In this document: positions 50,579-63,145 of the stretch, one piece after another
How the letters are laid out: every line of letters begins with the position of its first letter
Position numbering within the stretch: the stretch's first letter is position 1
Assembly (NCBI RefSeq): GCF_014905175.1
Contig: NC_057792.1
Location: 18,792,963 to 18,856,962 of the forward strand
DNA length: 64,000 bases
Direction of reading: 5' to 3'
Origin: Aphidius gifuensis
Lineage: Eukaryota > Arthropoda > Insecta > Hymenoptera > Braconidae
The notes under the pieces: generated by a model
The model's database searches: none
The model's input: only the letters and a program-made list of their open reading frames with translations
What the model was told of the DNA's origin: nothing
Translations under genes and position numbers: made by a program

Positions 50579-53527
50579 CAACAGAGCACCTGGACCTGAA
50601 CGTATAGAGATTGCATAGTTACATGGCTATTTCACCGATGGAATGTCTGGCATGTTATATGCCGCTCACAAAATAAAAGGATCTCGATGGCCTTGATAGT
50701 GCGTTCTCTCTTTCTCTCTCTCTCTTTTTTTTTATTTATCTCTCACTATTTTTTTTTTGAGACCTTCAGAGTTGTAGTGTTGTGTGTTTGCTCAAAAACC
50801 AATATAGTTTTAAATATTGCTTGGTTAAATTACTGATTATTATATGAGCAAATTTATAATTTTATCTGGCTATGCATAAATTAAGTATTTTGACCATTTA
50901 TGACTTTTTTTTATATCACAAAGACAGCAACAATCAATTTAAGAAAAAAAAAAAAACTGCGAAATATTGTTATTTTTTATTAAAAGCTTTTGAAATATTT
51001 TGTAAAAGTCAATATATTAAATGGCTATTATTTAAATTTAAAAAAATGAATTAATTTAATTTTATCAAGGATATATAATTTAATTCTTGGAAAAAAAGAA
51101 ATTGAGAAAGTTTTTGCGCAAAATGGAAAAATATTCAAATGAAAATACAACAATTTTTAAATTGAAAAAAAAAATTATTATTACTAAATATATGGCATAA
51201 TATAATATATAAATTTTATTCATAATTTAATGAATATAATAAATAACCATTAATTCGACAGATTTTATTTTCGATATTTATAATTTAATAAAGAATCTTA
51301 TGTTGAATAAAATTACTATAAAAAAAATTATTCTACAATGAAATGTCAAAATGAAAACACATATATCAATATGAATTAATTATATTTAACAAACAATTTA
51401 TAAAAATTAGAAATATGAGATAATGATTATATTAATTATGCACATATGAAAATATTTATCGAATAATACTGAACAATTTAATAAATATCAATATATATAA
51501 TCATGACAATATAAGTTAGCATAGACAAATAAATATGAAAATTCTAAAAAATAATAGATATGATTGAATGATTCAAATAAATTTCAAATAAATATATAAT
51601 TTATTAATTTATTTCTGAAAATTTAAAAATGAATATTTATCAATTACATTACTAATATATCCTAGAATCAACATAACTACATCAATAAATAATATAATAA
51701 AATATAAAATTCTAAAAATATTATAAATTTAACAATTTATCATAATTAAAATTATAATTCAATATATCAATAAATTACATAACTAAATATTTCAATATAC
51801 GTAATCTTGTTTTACTATTCGCTATTCGTTTAATTTTAAAAATTTCTATTAGTCACAAGCACCTATAATAAAAAAAATATCGATAAAGTATTGTAGCAGC
51901 AATGTGTGTTACACCTGCACGATTTCTTTATCGTTTAAAGATATCAAAAGAAAAAAGAGAAAATTAAAAGAAAAAAAAAAAAAAAAGAGAGAAATCGATC
52001 GAGAGTGAAGATCGTTAACCTGGCAAGGGATCTTTGCCCTTTTTCTTATAATATTTATTTCTTGCTATTTTATTTATTTGATGTAATTCACAACAACGCA
52101 CACACACATGTACTTAGACCATAGAAATGTCTTTTATATTTATTTTCAACATCGAATAAAACAGTAATAGTGCGCGCATCAAAAAGAAAAATAGAAAATC
52201 CTTGAGGCATTTTCATTCGCAAGGGTATAAAATTATTTGCCATACAGCAAACTGAGTTATGACAAAAATTGTAGTTTATTTTCAACTATTTGTGTTATAT
52301 CGTTCGAAGAATATATAATAATTATTTTAATGTGTGTTGTACACACAATATTGCCACATGAAAATGTACTTTAGTAAATTCAAGTTTACCTGGTAGCACC
52401 CGAGAATTCCATACTTAATTGCCCCCCTGTGTATTTACTTGGTTTTTAATAAACTCCATGGAATTAAATGGGATGAGTGTCCTTTTACTTATCCAGTCAT
52501 TTCAAATAGTTGATCCGGTCTCTATATATAAATATATATTTTTATACTATCCTAACTTGATATTATAATAAAAAATAATTATTTCTTGCTGTTGTTGTTT
52601 TATAAAAATTATATATCTACTTTACCTTTATTCAGTTGTAATTTTTCATTTGAAAAATTAAAAATAAATACTTGTTATAATTGCTGTGGTTTTTTTCTTA
52701 TTTATAATAATTAATTTTTTTCTTTTTGTTTCATTTTCTTTTGTTTGATTTTATCGGGAGAGTTATCATTTGCCATCTCAAAGAATTAATGAGATTAGTT
52801 TAATGAAATAATATTAAAAAATATTAATGATAATTGGAAGATGATTTTTTTTTTATTTTTATTAATTTCATCTTGTGTTATCTTGAGTGTTATATCTTAC
52901 ATGTCAACTTTATAAAATTATAATGATATACAAAGTATATATTCTTGTTAATTTTTTGTATAATTTTATTCCTTTTTTTTTTTTAGTAAATAATGTCATA
53001 AACACGTATGAATATTTTTTAATGATATATATTAATTTTTAATCATTTAATTTCTATTCAATAAAAGCCATTAATCATATATTTTTTTATTTTACAATTT
53101 TCTTTTTCCAATAAGTATTTTAGCATAGAGCAAAACAAGCTTTGAAATATTTTTTACGACAAGATTTTTAAAACTACATTCTAGAAATCGAGGTTGTATA
53201 AAAATATAAAATACAATTACCAATCTCTCATCAAGTATATTTTATCAACTGGAGATAATAATAAATATTAATATTTTAAATTTATAGAATAAATAAATGA
53301 CAAAGTTATGTGTCAATTTATATAAATTGTAAATATAAATATTTCGAAAATATTATAAATATATATAATTTAAATAATATTTTAGGTGAAAGCTTGTTTT
53401 TTTTTTTTTTTATATTTATAATTTAATTTTATTAATAATGTTTTTTTTTTTTAATAATAAACACAATGGATTTTAATAATGTTGATAATAGACTTGACTG
53501 ATTATTATTATTATTTAAATATGGATT

Positions 53528-53584
53528 GAGTCTTGGGGTCTTTCATCTGAAGAATTCAACGGTGAAAGTGGTACGAAGACTTTC
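53528..53584. other. Imperfect 55-nt hairpin
   Basis: Inner stem CTTTCATC (53540-53547) pairs with GGTGAAAG (53561-53568), with one G-U pair and a 13-nt loop. Outer stem GAGTCTT (53528-53534) pairs with AAGACTT (53576-53582). They are separated by an asymmetric internal loop. It is less AT-rich than its surroundings. It could be a structured RNA or small-RNA precursor, but there is no family match I know. Confidence 0.3.
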
Positions 53585-55217
53585 GATATATATAATCCAA
53601 GTATAAGCATATTTTAATAATAAAAAAATACTTTTTAAAATGACTCAAGTTTTTTTTTTTGTTGATAACAAGTTATTGTTAATTTAAATTAAAATCCATG
53701 ATTGGATTTTATTGATTTATCTATGTTTATCATTACTATTGCTGGAGGAATTAGTATATTTTATATTTACTAAAATTGTTGTTGTAATTTTATGTAGACA
53801 CTTGTAGTCCTGTGTAGTAAAAACAATAAAATTATGAAAAAAAAAAAAGCAAATGAAAAAGCAAAAATAACTGGTGGAAAATTAAAAGTTATTGACTAAA
53901 TTTATCAAAAAATAAAACAGTATTTTTATAAGATAAACATATAGCTGTTTAGATATTTAAAGTCAACTTTATAATATTGAAATTAAAATTTATCAAATAT
54001 ATTTATCAAGATGTTACATGATTATTTTACACAATTTTATATATTATTATTTAACCAGTACGCAATTTTAATTTATTTTTTTCTTTAGATTAATATTATT
54101 TTATAAATAACAATTATGTAATGATATACGAAACAAATGTATATTTGACCATACACAACGGCTCCAATTGGAGAATGAAAAACAAAAAAAATGATAAAAA
54201 TGCATTTATCGTAGTGATAAATGTATAATGACACTGTCTACTCAAACATCATGTCTAATTGCTATTTTTTTTTTAAATTATCATGATATTTTTAAGTCAA
54301 ATATCTTGAGAAAACTTGTGTTAATATACTGATATTGGATTTTATTTTCTTTGAACATTATTATGTATACACAAGGTGGCTTTTTCACAGACATGTTGAA
54401 ATTTCAATACCTCATGGTCAGACAATTTTTCATCACTTATTTATATATATTTATTTTGCAATGAGATATTTACTTGAGTCGAGTTAACTTTCAACACTGA
54501 AACTAAATACATATAAATATTTATATTTAAAAAAAAATACTGAATAAAGTTATTATTTATTTTTTAAAATTTTATTATTTTTTTTTATTCTTATGTCACG
54601 TTTATTATTTAAATAAATTTTTGTTATTATAATTTGTGGAATAATATGAAAAGTCAGTTCGAAATTCAAACCGCGGTGTCGAAAAAAAAATGAAAATTAC
54701 AAATCGAAAATTTACTTTTTTTTTACAATTACACATAGACGTTTTTTAATTAATTTTCTTCAAGGTTAATTATCATAGTTTGACACTAAAATAATTTGAC
54801 ATTTCAATTGACTCGTTGCAAAAAAAATCCCACGAAAAAATTCATTAGTAAACATATAGAAACGAGTTATAAACTTGTTCAATTTTTTATGTAAACGAGT
54901 TGCTATTTTTCGACAATGTTTTATTATTTTTAAATACAAAAAAATAATACAAACAAATTATTATAATTATATTTGCATGTTAAATGATTACTTAACATGC
55001 ACCATTTATTTTGACCTTGATTTTCACGCTCATTACTAAATAAAGAGAAAATGTTGCAATACCAAAAGAATGGAGAAAAAAAACAATACATTATTATAAT
55101 TTAAATTTGAACCTGTTTATATAACACGCTCGAAAAATAATAACAACAATAAACAACTACATACATAATAATTAATAAAAGTAAAACTGACATAATTTAA
55201 TAATTTTTTAATTTCAG

Positions 55218-58200
55218 AATGCGTTGGTTTCGGGGCAACGTCGAGGCACCAAAATTACTGAGTCTAAGTCCACTGCGAGGTGATGATACAGATGCGGATA
55301 CAATTCACTTTCGTTCCAGATCAAGAGGTAACAAAAATAAAATTAAAAAAACACAAAATACTTTTCTATATACATATTAAAAATAAATTAAAAAAACAAT
55401 TTCATGCATGTTATTTATCTTTGATAAACAAAATCAATCTAGAAATATATTTCAACATCTTGGGTTACAATTTTCTCAAGAATATATTATCTTGGGAATC
55501 GAAATTTGATTCACTATAATCCATATGATAATTATATGTCATTCATAAGTATATCATTTGACTGAACTGTATATATTCATCGAGGTATATGTGAGAATGA
55601 ATTTATATATGATGTTTTTACCTTAACTTTCTTGAACATCCTGAGTGACTTGATGTATTATAAAATATACTCGCTTATGTTGAGAAAAAAATATACAGAG
55701 ACACGTTATGCTTTGTGAAAACCACACTCACATATATACTCTACACATACAAATATATTATTATATTATTATATTATTACTGTCTTCACCGTATGTCATT
55801 TTGTCAATTCATTTCTTCACATGAGTTTGCTTGAATCGGTTCTTTAATATACTCACGTTAAAAGAAAATAAAAGTATATAATTTGGAGTCAGTGAACCAA
55901 CTCGGTGATCAGCAGCATCATGGTATTTTTCAAGTGTAAGCTATTTGCCACATGTCTGATAATGATGATGACTTCCTTTGATGATCAAAGCATTTAAATC
56001 ATTATTCATAGATCATTATATACTTTTTTTTTTTCTTCATAATATATACTTGACTTTTTTTGTACTTTAATGAATTTTTAAATTTTTTTTTTTTACAGAT
56101 AAATCACCAGTTAGATGGCCACGTAGAAAATCATCAAGTCCAGAAAAAAATTGTTACAATGTTCAAACATCAAAAATAACAACTGAAAAATGTAGTAGTA
56201 GTAAAAAAGATAAAAAAAAAATTCATGAAGAAAGAAAAAAATTTTGTGAAAAAAAAAATCCATTATTAGATAGAGTTAAAAATACAAGATTAAGTTTTTT
56301 TAAAGATAAAATTAATGATGATTATAATGATGATAGTTTACAGTGTAATTCAATGTGTGATATTGAAAATTTAGAATTAAAAAGAACAGATAATCGTAGA
56401 TCAATATGTGAAATTGATTTTAAAAAAATAAATGATAAAGAAAAATTGCAAATTAAAAAAAAAACAAGATCAAAATCACATACAAGAATATCACTAAAAA
56501 AAAATATAGATGATAAATTTAATTATTTGGGTTTTAATACATCAACATCATCAAATAAATCATGTTGGTCAAAAGATGATAATGTATCATCAATAAGTCC
56601 ACCAAAAACACGTAAAAGTTTTCATGGTCATAAAAATTTTTTAAAAGATTATACTGGTTCAAAAAAAACAATTGACATTGATAATATAGATGATGATAAA
56701 GATTTATCATTTAATAATAGTACACTAGTTGACAGTCATCAAAGTCCATCAAGTTGTCTAGCATCAAAATTTCGAGCAATGCAAGATCGTTATGTTAAAA
56801 GTTCAACAAACAGATTAATAGCTAAAATATATCGTAAGGATGTGAAAGATAATGATAAACGTAGACTGCGTAGTTTTTCATATGGTGCATTACCAGGTTT
56901 AGAAGAGCTACGTACAAATCCATTATTTGAAGATCATGAACAAGATGACAATGATTCTGGAATATTGGATAGTGGCTCAGCAACAAGTTCTCTATTTGAT
57001 GATCGATGTGGTAGTGGTGCTTCTGGATTAATAACAAATGACTCTTCACCATCACAAATATTACCAAAAACAAAAACAACAACATCATCAACATCTTCAG
57101 CATCACCAACGTCATCGTCATCTTCGTCATTTGATTTAGAACAAAATCAAAGCTCAAAAACAGATTCAAATAATTCTGAATATTTAGGTAAAAAAAATAA
57201 TAAAAAAGATTTACATAAAATTTATACAAAAATGAGTGTACATAATTTAAGTCTTGGTATTGAAAAAAATCCATTAAATACAATATATAATATTAAAAAA
57301 AATGAAATAAAAAATGATAAAATTAATTTATTTAATAATGAAAATGATAAAAGTAAACAATTAAAAGTTGTTAGATCAAGTTCATGTACAACTGAAACAA
57401 TTGTATTAAAATTAAAACGTGAATTTTCTGATCAATCATTAGGTATATTTATTGCTAAAAATAAAAATTTAAGTAATGGTTATTTAGTTGCTCATGTTGT
57501 ACCAAATGGTCTTGCTGATAAAGAAGGAACACTTAAAATTGGTGATGAAATATTAATTGTTAATGGTAAAAGATTAAAAGGACTTGATATGTCAGAAGCA
57601 AGATGTGTACTTGGTAGTGGTAATACACCTGGTGATGTTGATATTGTTATATCAAGATATATTAATATTGAACAACCAAAAAAATTAAAAGAAAGTAGTG
57701 TTGATTATGAAAATATAACAATTGATAATAATAAAATTATAAATGATTCAATTGATTCACCAAAATTACATTTTAAAAAAAATCATCCAAGACATTATAG
57801 AGATAAAAAAAATGAATCTGCACGTTCAATAAATTCAGATAAATGTCGTCTAGTTAATAGTGGAACATCACAAATTTCAACTAATTTTTGTACTCTACCT
57901 AGACGACCAAAAACTTCTGTAACGACATTTCACACAGTGGTATTTGAAAAAGGTCATGGAAAAAAATCATTGGGATTTACTATTGTCGGTGGTAGAGACA
58001 GTCCCAAAGGAAGCATCGGTAAGCTTTTTAAATTTCGAAAATATTTTTTAATCCCTTGTATAAACATTCTATGGTTCTAAGGTATTTTTTGTTTTTTTTT
58101 TTTCTTGAAGGTATCTTCATTAAGTCAGTTTTACCGGGTGGTCAAGCTGCTGAAGATGGACGATTGCGAGCTGGAGATGAAATTTTAGCAGTAAATGGAC

Positions 58201-58447
58201 AAGTTTCTCATGATTTAACACATCGTCAAGCTGTACAATTATTTAGAAATATTAAAAGTGGCTCACTTGCTTTACATCTCTGTCGTAGAGTCAAACAACG
58301 TGATGCACAGTAAGTTACATAATAAATATTATAAACAATTTTTTTTTATTAAATAATTTAACATTAATAATCATTTTTTATTTTAATTTATTTTTCAGAT
58401 CAATCAAGGCTAAATCATGTGCTGATTTATTAACAGTCGATGCTTAA
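55218..58447 (+). CDS. Two-PDZ scaffold protein, + strand member of a convergent pair
   Basis: Exons 55218-55327 (ATG at 55219), 56099-58018, 58111-58309 and 58399-58447 join in one frame to 758 residues. The first two are separated by a 771-bp intron, the later ones by about 90 bp. Residues 1-469 are long, Lys/Ser/Asn/Asp-rich and probably disordered, with a Thr/Ser homopolymer patch around 355-370. PDZ1 spans about 470-557 with binding loop QSLGIF; PDZ2 spans about 646-737 with KSLGFTIVGGRDSPKG, GDEILAVNG and HRQAVQLF. A short tail ends LLTVDA. PDZ domains bind C-termini of membrane proteins, so a cortical or junctional scaffold is expected. PDZ2 resembles the pro-interleukin-16/PDZD2 type of PDZ. 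The ATG is the first Met in the exon and may not be the only start, because earlier exons are possible. Orthology is not settled. Confidence 0.85.
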
Positions 58448-58865
58448 TATGGCTCTTTAATTTGTATAAAAAAAAATTAAAAAATTTAAAAAAAAAATTG
58501 TATATATGTAAATTCAACGATAAATCAATTAATAAATATATACATTATATATATTTACAATTATTTAACAATAATATATAACTGGTGTATTAAAATTTTT
58601 TAAAAATTATCATATTTTATTTATTATTATCAGCTTTTTTTTTTTTAATTAAAACAATTTCAACAATTTAACAATATTTATTATTTATTTTTTTATAAAA
58701 ATGTTTAGAAAAAATTGAATAAAATTAAGACATTAAAATATTTTGTTTTGTCTAAATTGTAAAATAAATTAAATATAAAGTTTTTTTTTTAAAGCGAGAC
58801 TAGAATCTAAAAATTATCAGTATGCCTGACAATCGGTGGGTGATTTTGTAGAGTGAAGAAATTTC
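58448..58865. other. Convergent 3' spacer between the two PDZ genes
   Basis: Only 418 bp separate the + strand TAA (58447) from the - strand TGA (58866). The DNA is AT-rich with several AATAAA-type hexamers, so the two transcripts probably end close together or overlap. Confidence 0.7.
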
Positions 58866-61800
58866 TCAGTAAGGCGCTGATTTCAATGGAGTCTTTGGAT
58901 ACCTGGAAAAATGATAAATAGATAAATAAATTGATGATAAAATTAATGAAAATAAAAATAATTATAATTACTTGTGCCTCCTGATGAAATTTAATACAAC
59001 AACTCCTTCTCTGACAGCTTTAAAAAGCTCAATGACTTCTTGATGTGTACACCCTCTGAGTTGTTTACCATTGAGACTGAGAATTTCATCACCTAAAACA
59101 TCAAACAATAAGTAAATAATAAAATTACAAGAACCTAGTTCACTTGGCTCAGACAAAAATAAATAAAAAAAAACTCTTAGTCTTATCGAATTAAGTTGTG
59201 ACAGCACCCTATTCATCAAATTGCGACTAACAAACATGTCATCCATCAAAAACTTTATGAGGAATAAAAATAGAAATAAACTAAACTCTCCTACATAATA
59301 ATATATAAATATTTTTTTTCATTTTTTCAAAATTTGTTTGTCTGTGGTATTGTTTTTTTTTTTTTTTTTAAATAAAAATATATATTTCAAGGGTCGTTGG
59401 TAGACTCAACTGGACTCAACTGGTACCACAAGTTGTTTCTATAGATCCACGTCTGTTATCGTTGGGTGCTACTTGTATATATACCAAAGGTATGAGCCCG
59501 TTACAAAAGCATCATATAAATACATGTACGAGAAAACAGCTCTTGGCATTCACAAGACCGTAAAAACCGGCCGGTTTTATGCTGAAACTCGAAACTCAAC
59601 CACAAGATAAAAAATAAAAAAAACAAATACCATCAACAATAATAAAAAAAAAAATATATATTGCAGAAAAAAAAAAAGCCAGATGAATGCCAGAAAAAAA
59701 TTTGAAAAAATAAAAAAAAACGATCAATGAAGTAAAGTCGCATGATCAACACAATCCAGACAAAATAGCATAAAAATAAAAATACTTTTCTATATTTACA
59801 ATAAAAAAAAAATATAAGATAATAAAACAATGCTTATAGATGCTTGTCTCGTTGGTTCTTTCAGCTTAACAATTCTGGATTTGTACAAATAAATGTTTGG
59901 GTGTGAATACGCGAAAGCTACGTGCCAATTTTTAACTCACGTTTGAGGCATTATTGAGACTTGCTTACGAATCGTACTGGGAAAACGGTTGTTCAATTTA
60001 TTTTATTTATTATAAATTTATTTATCATCATCAGTACTTTTGTCTTTCTATCTATTTTGTTTTATTTTTACCAACAAGGTGAATTTGATATACATAAAAT
60101 CGCGTGCCAATAAGTTAACTCCCACTTTAAAAATAAATATACCAAAAAAATTCATGTAAGAAATCTTCCTGGACACGATTGAACTTAAAGTTTTTAAATT
60201 TATATACAACACAAGAATTGTATAATTTTAAACTTGTCAATCAAGTTGGTTAATTTAGTCACCTTGTCTGACAGTATATCCGTTTGACTTTTCGTTTCCT
60301 AGTCACGTATAGTAAATGCTCCACTAACCGTGATATAGTCAATACAGAAAATAAATAAACATAAACAAAGTAGATCAAACTAGGAAGTTTAATTATCAGG
60401 AAGATATTTTGATTGAATTTAATTTTTATGACTGTATACAAACAACCAACATCAACTAGTAAATTGCATGCTCTATTCACTATTGTTTTTATTGATTTTC
60501 ATTGGGAAGTCTCTCTCTAAGGGGTCATCCAACTGACTGGGTACATCAGAAATTATCTATCAATATTTTAAATTACTTGTCTCTAAGCAAAAGCATTAAT
60601 TAACCTCAGCTAGTAAAAATATTTCTACAGTTTTTCTATGATTTCTTGAAATGGGTCAACTAAAAAATAATACAGAATAATCCAGTGTATCCAGATAATC
60701 CAAACTAATGCAGAAAAAATAACAAAATAATCTGGTAAAATATTTTAACCACGTCTTTGAAAATAATAATGAAAAAAATACCTTGCAATAGGGCTTTTGA
60801 TGCATCAGCTTGTCCACCAGGAAATATTCGTCTAACAAAAATTCCCATTTCACCACGAGGACTGTCACGGCCACCTACAACGCTAAATCCAAGACTTGGT
60901 TTACCATTTCCTTTTTCAAATTTTGCAACATGTTCTGTTATATATTGATCACCAGTATCTCCCATTGAGTCAATCGATTCTTTACGATTTTTTACTGTAC
61001 AAGAAAGTGACAGATAATTTGGTCTTTTTTTAATTTGTAAATTTTCACTATTCTTTATTGATATTTTTTCTTCCGACATGACATTTTCATTATTATTTTT
61101 ATATTCATGCTGAGTTGTATCGTGCTGTGAAATATCTAAAAGATTTTTATGTTTATATTCCTTAGAGAGCATTGTTGTTTCAGTTAATCCTTGAGGTAAA
61201 ATTTCTTCATAAGCTGTTGTTAAATGAATTTTTAAAATTTTAAATGATTTTAAAAATTCTTGCACTTCTTCTAAGCTTTTTAAGGCTTGTAAATCTTTTC
61301 CTTCTACCTCGACAATTTCATCACCCAGTCTTAGCCTTCCATCTCTGTCGAAACATTAAAATAACATAAATTTTTAGAAATTAAAATTACTGGAAAATAA
61401 AAAAAGGAGAAATTTCATTTACCTGTGAGCAATTCCATCTGGTTCCAGCTGAACAATAATATATTTAATTTGTTCCTTCAAATTTTGTTGTGCCAATCTA
61501 ATACCTAGACTTTCATTTGGATGCTGTTTTTGTAGACAAATAACACGAGATCGTTTGACATCATTTGGTGGTTGAATAATATCACTGAGAAATTTTTTTT
61601 TATCTTGTTGAAGTCTAATTCTATGTGGTGCAATTACACAAATTTGTGGTACGTTTTTACTACACTGTAGGGTATCAATTGATCCTTGATGTATACTTGG
61701 TAACATTCTACCAGATGAACTTTGATGCCATCGAAGACCATTAATTCCATCACCAATATCAGATGTAGCTTGTGTTGGTGATTTAATACTTTTAATACTC

Positions 61801-63145
61801 AAATTATCCAATGAATTATTACGACAACCTCTTGGTGTTGAACTTCTAATTGGTTTTTCAATTTCTGAATCAATTACACTACTTGTATCTGAACTATCTG
61901 TAAATTTATTATTAGAAATTTCATTTTCATAATTAACTGTTGATTCACCACGACCAGGACCATCACTATCATAACCAGATTCATTTGAGCTAACATAATG
62001 TGATGAAAGTCTTTGTTCAGAACATGGTACTGAATTACGACGTTGATTTCTTAATGTTGCAATAACATCAAGCTCTGTACTTAGTGAAAATGTGTCAGAT
62101 AATCTGTAATCATTAACTAAATTATAATCTGAGGTTTCATGATTTGATTCAACTAATGTTGGTGGTTTATTATTACATCTTGAATTTTTTATAAATTTAC
62201 TGTAATTTATTTCATCAGATATATTATTTTTTTTAACATCATTATTTAAATCACTTGGATTAAGACTATAACTATCTGGTTCATAAATTTTATTTTTTAT
62301 ATCATCATCAACACAACGATATTCAGCATATGAATTTCTACAATATTTTATATTTAATTTATTTTTTTGTTCATTATTACGTTTTCTACCAAGTGTCGTT
62401 GTACCATCATATAATTCTTCAATTTTTAAAATTTGAAAATTTTCTTCAGATGTTGTTTTAAATAATCTATCTTCTTTACAATCTCTTTTACATTGTTCTT
62501 CTGGTAAAACAGATAACTTTGATCGTAAAAATGCATATGGAAAATTTGTTTTTTTAACTTCTTTAAAATCACAACTACTTGATTTACGTAAATTATCATT
62601 TTTAATATTATTAAAATCACAAGCAACAAAACCAGATGATGATGTATAATTTGTTAATGACACACTACCCAATGATGTTTCATCAAAAGCATCATGACAT
62701 TCTTTATTTGCAAGATTATCACATGATACTGTTTTAATATTACGATTTGATATTTGTAAATCAATACCATCTGATGGATCATCACCTTTAACATATGTTG
62801 GACTTGTATTTAATTGTGATGTACTACAACTTCTAAATAAATTATCTTTTTCTGATATATTTATTCTATCATCTATTATTGATGAACATCTATTTCTCGT
62901 TGAATTCAACATACCAGTTGAACCCATGCGAATGAAAAATGATTTAAATGGTGATGCTGAACGTTTTGGTGTTATTTTTTGTTCATTTTTTCCAAAATGA
63001 TTTATATTATTATTATTGTTTTTATTATTGTTATTATTATTTATAACATCATCTTCATTTAGTGTAGATATACATTCTCTTGAGCCACATTTACGAAATG
63101 ATTCAATTTTTTTACTCATTTTTCTGCCCCAAACACTTAAATGAC
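58866..63145 (-). CDS. Two-PDZ scaffold protein, - strand member of a convergent pair
   Basis: Exons on the - strand are 63145-61423, 61344-60782, 59092-58972 and 58902-58866. From the ATG at 63119 this gives 805 residues. The frame stays open to the acceptor at 63145 (coding HLSVWGRK before that Met), so the real start may lie in an exon to the right. Residues 1-520 are Ser/Asn/Asp-rich and probably disordered, with an Asn run near 28-40. PDZ1 is about 524-613 (ESLGIRL, GDEIVEVEG). PDZ2 is about 702-793 (KPSLGFSVVGGRDSPRG, then GDEILSLNG and HQEVIELF). The tail ends PLKSAPY. PDZ2 shares the FEKGxGKxSLGFxxVGGRDSP core with PDZ2 of the + strand neighbour, so the two are paralogues, but intron positions inside PDZ2 differ. 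Expected role: scaffold binding membrane-protein C-termini. Confidence 0.85.
59093..60781 (-). other. 1.7 kb intron inside PDZ2 of the - strand gene
   Basis: Runs from a GTATTT donor at 60781 to a TTTTAG acceptor ending at 59093, and splits PDZ2 after LLQG. It contains a less AT-rich part (59380-59600) with the 16-bp perfect palindrome AAAACCGGCCGGTTTT at 59563-59578. No nested gene is seen. Confidence 0.7.

Larger units (their letters stand above)
43994..55217. other. 11 kb AT-rich stretch, probably intronic/regulatory DNA of the next PDZ gene
   Basis: After the 3' flank of LRR copy 2 (to about 44404) no coding exon is supported on either strand. A possible 5' UTR exon ends at 45536. Less AT-rich islands lie at about 45200-45300, 47040-47190, 48480-48640, 50160-50280 and 52380-52520. 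Other contents are an (AAC)8 run at 50555-50578, a CT-rich run at about 50703-50726 and a hairpin at 53528-53584. Open frames here are short and compositionally biased. Confidence 0.55.

Noticed and set aside
50703..50726. CT-rich run as a possible GAGA-factor site
   Set aside because: A simple pyrimidine microsatellite next to poly-T. No promoter or other supporting motif.
56822..57283. - strand ORF of 153 codons
   Set aside because: Shadow of the Ser/Asn/Asp-rich coding exon of the + strand PDZ gene.
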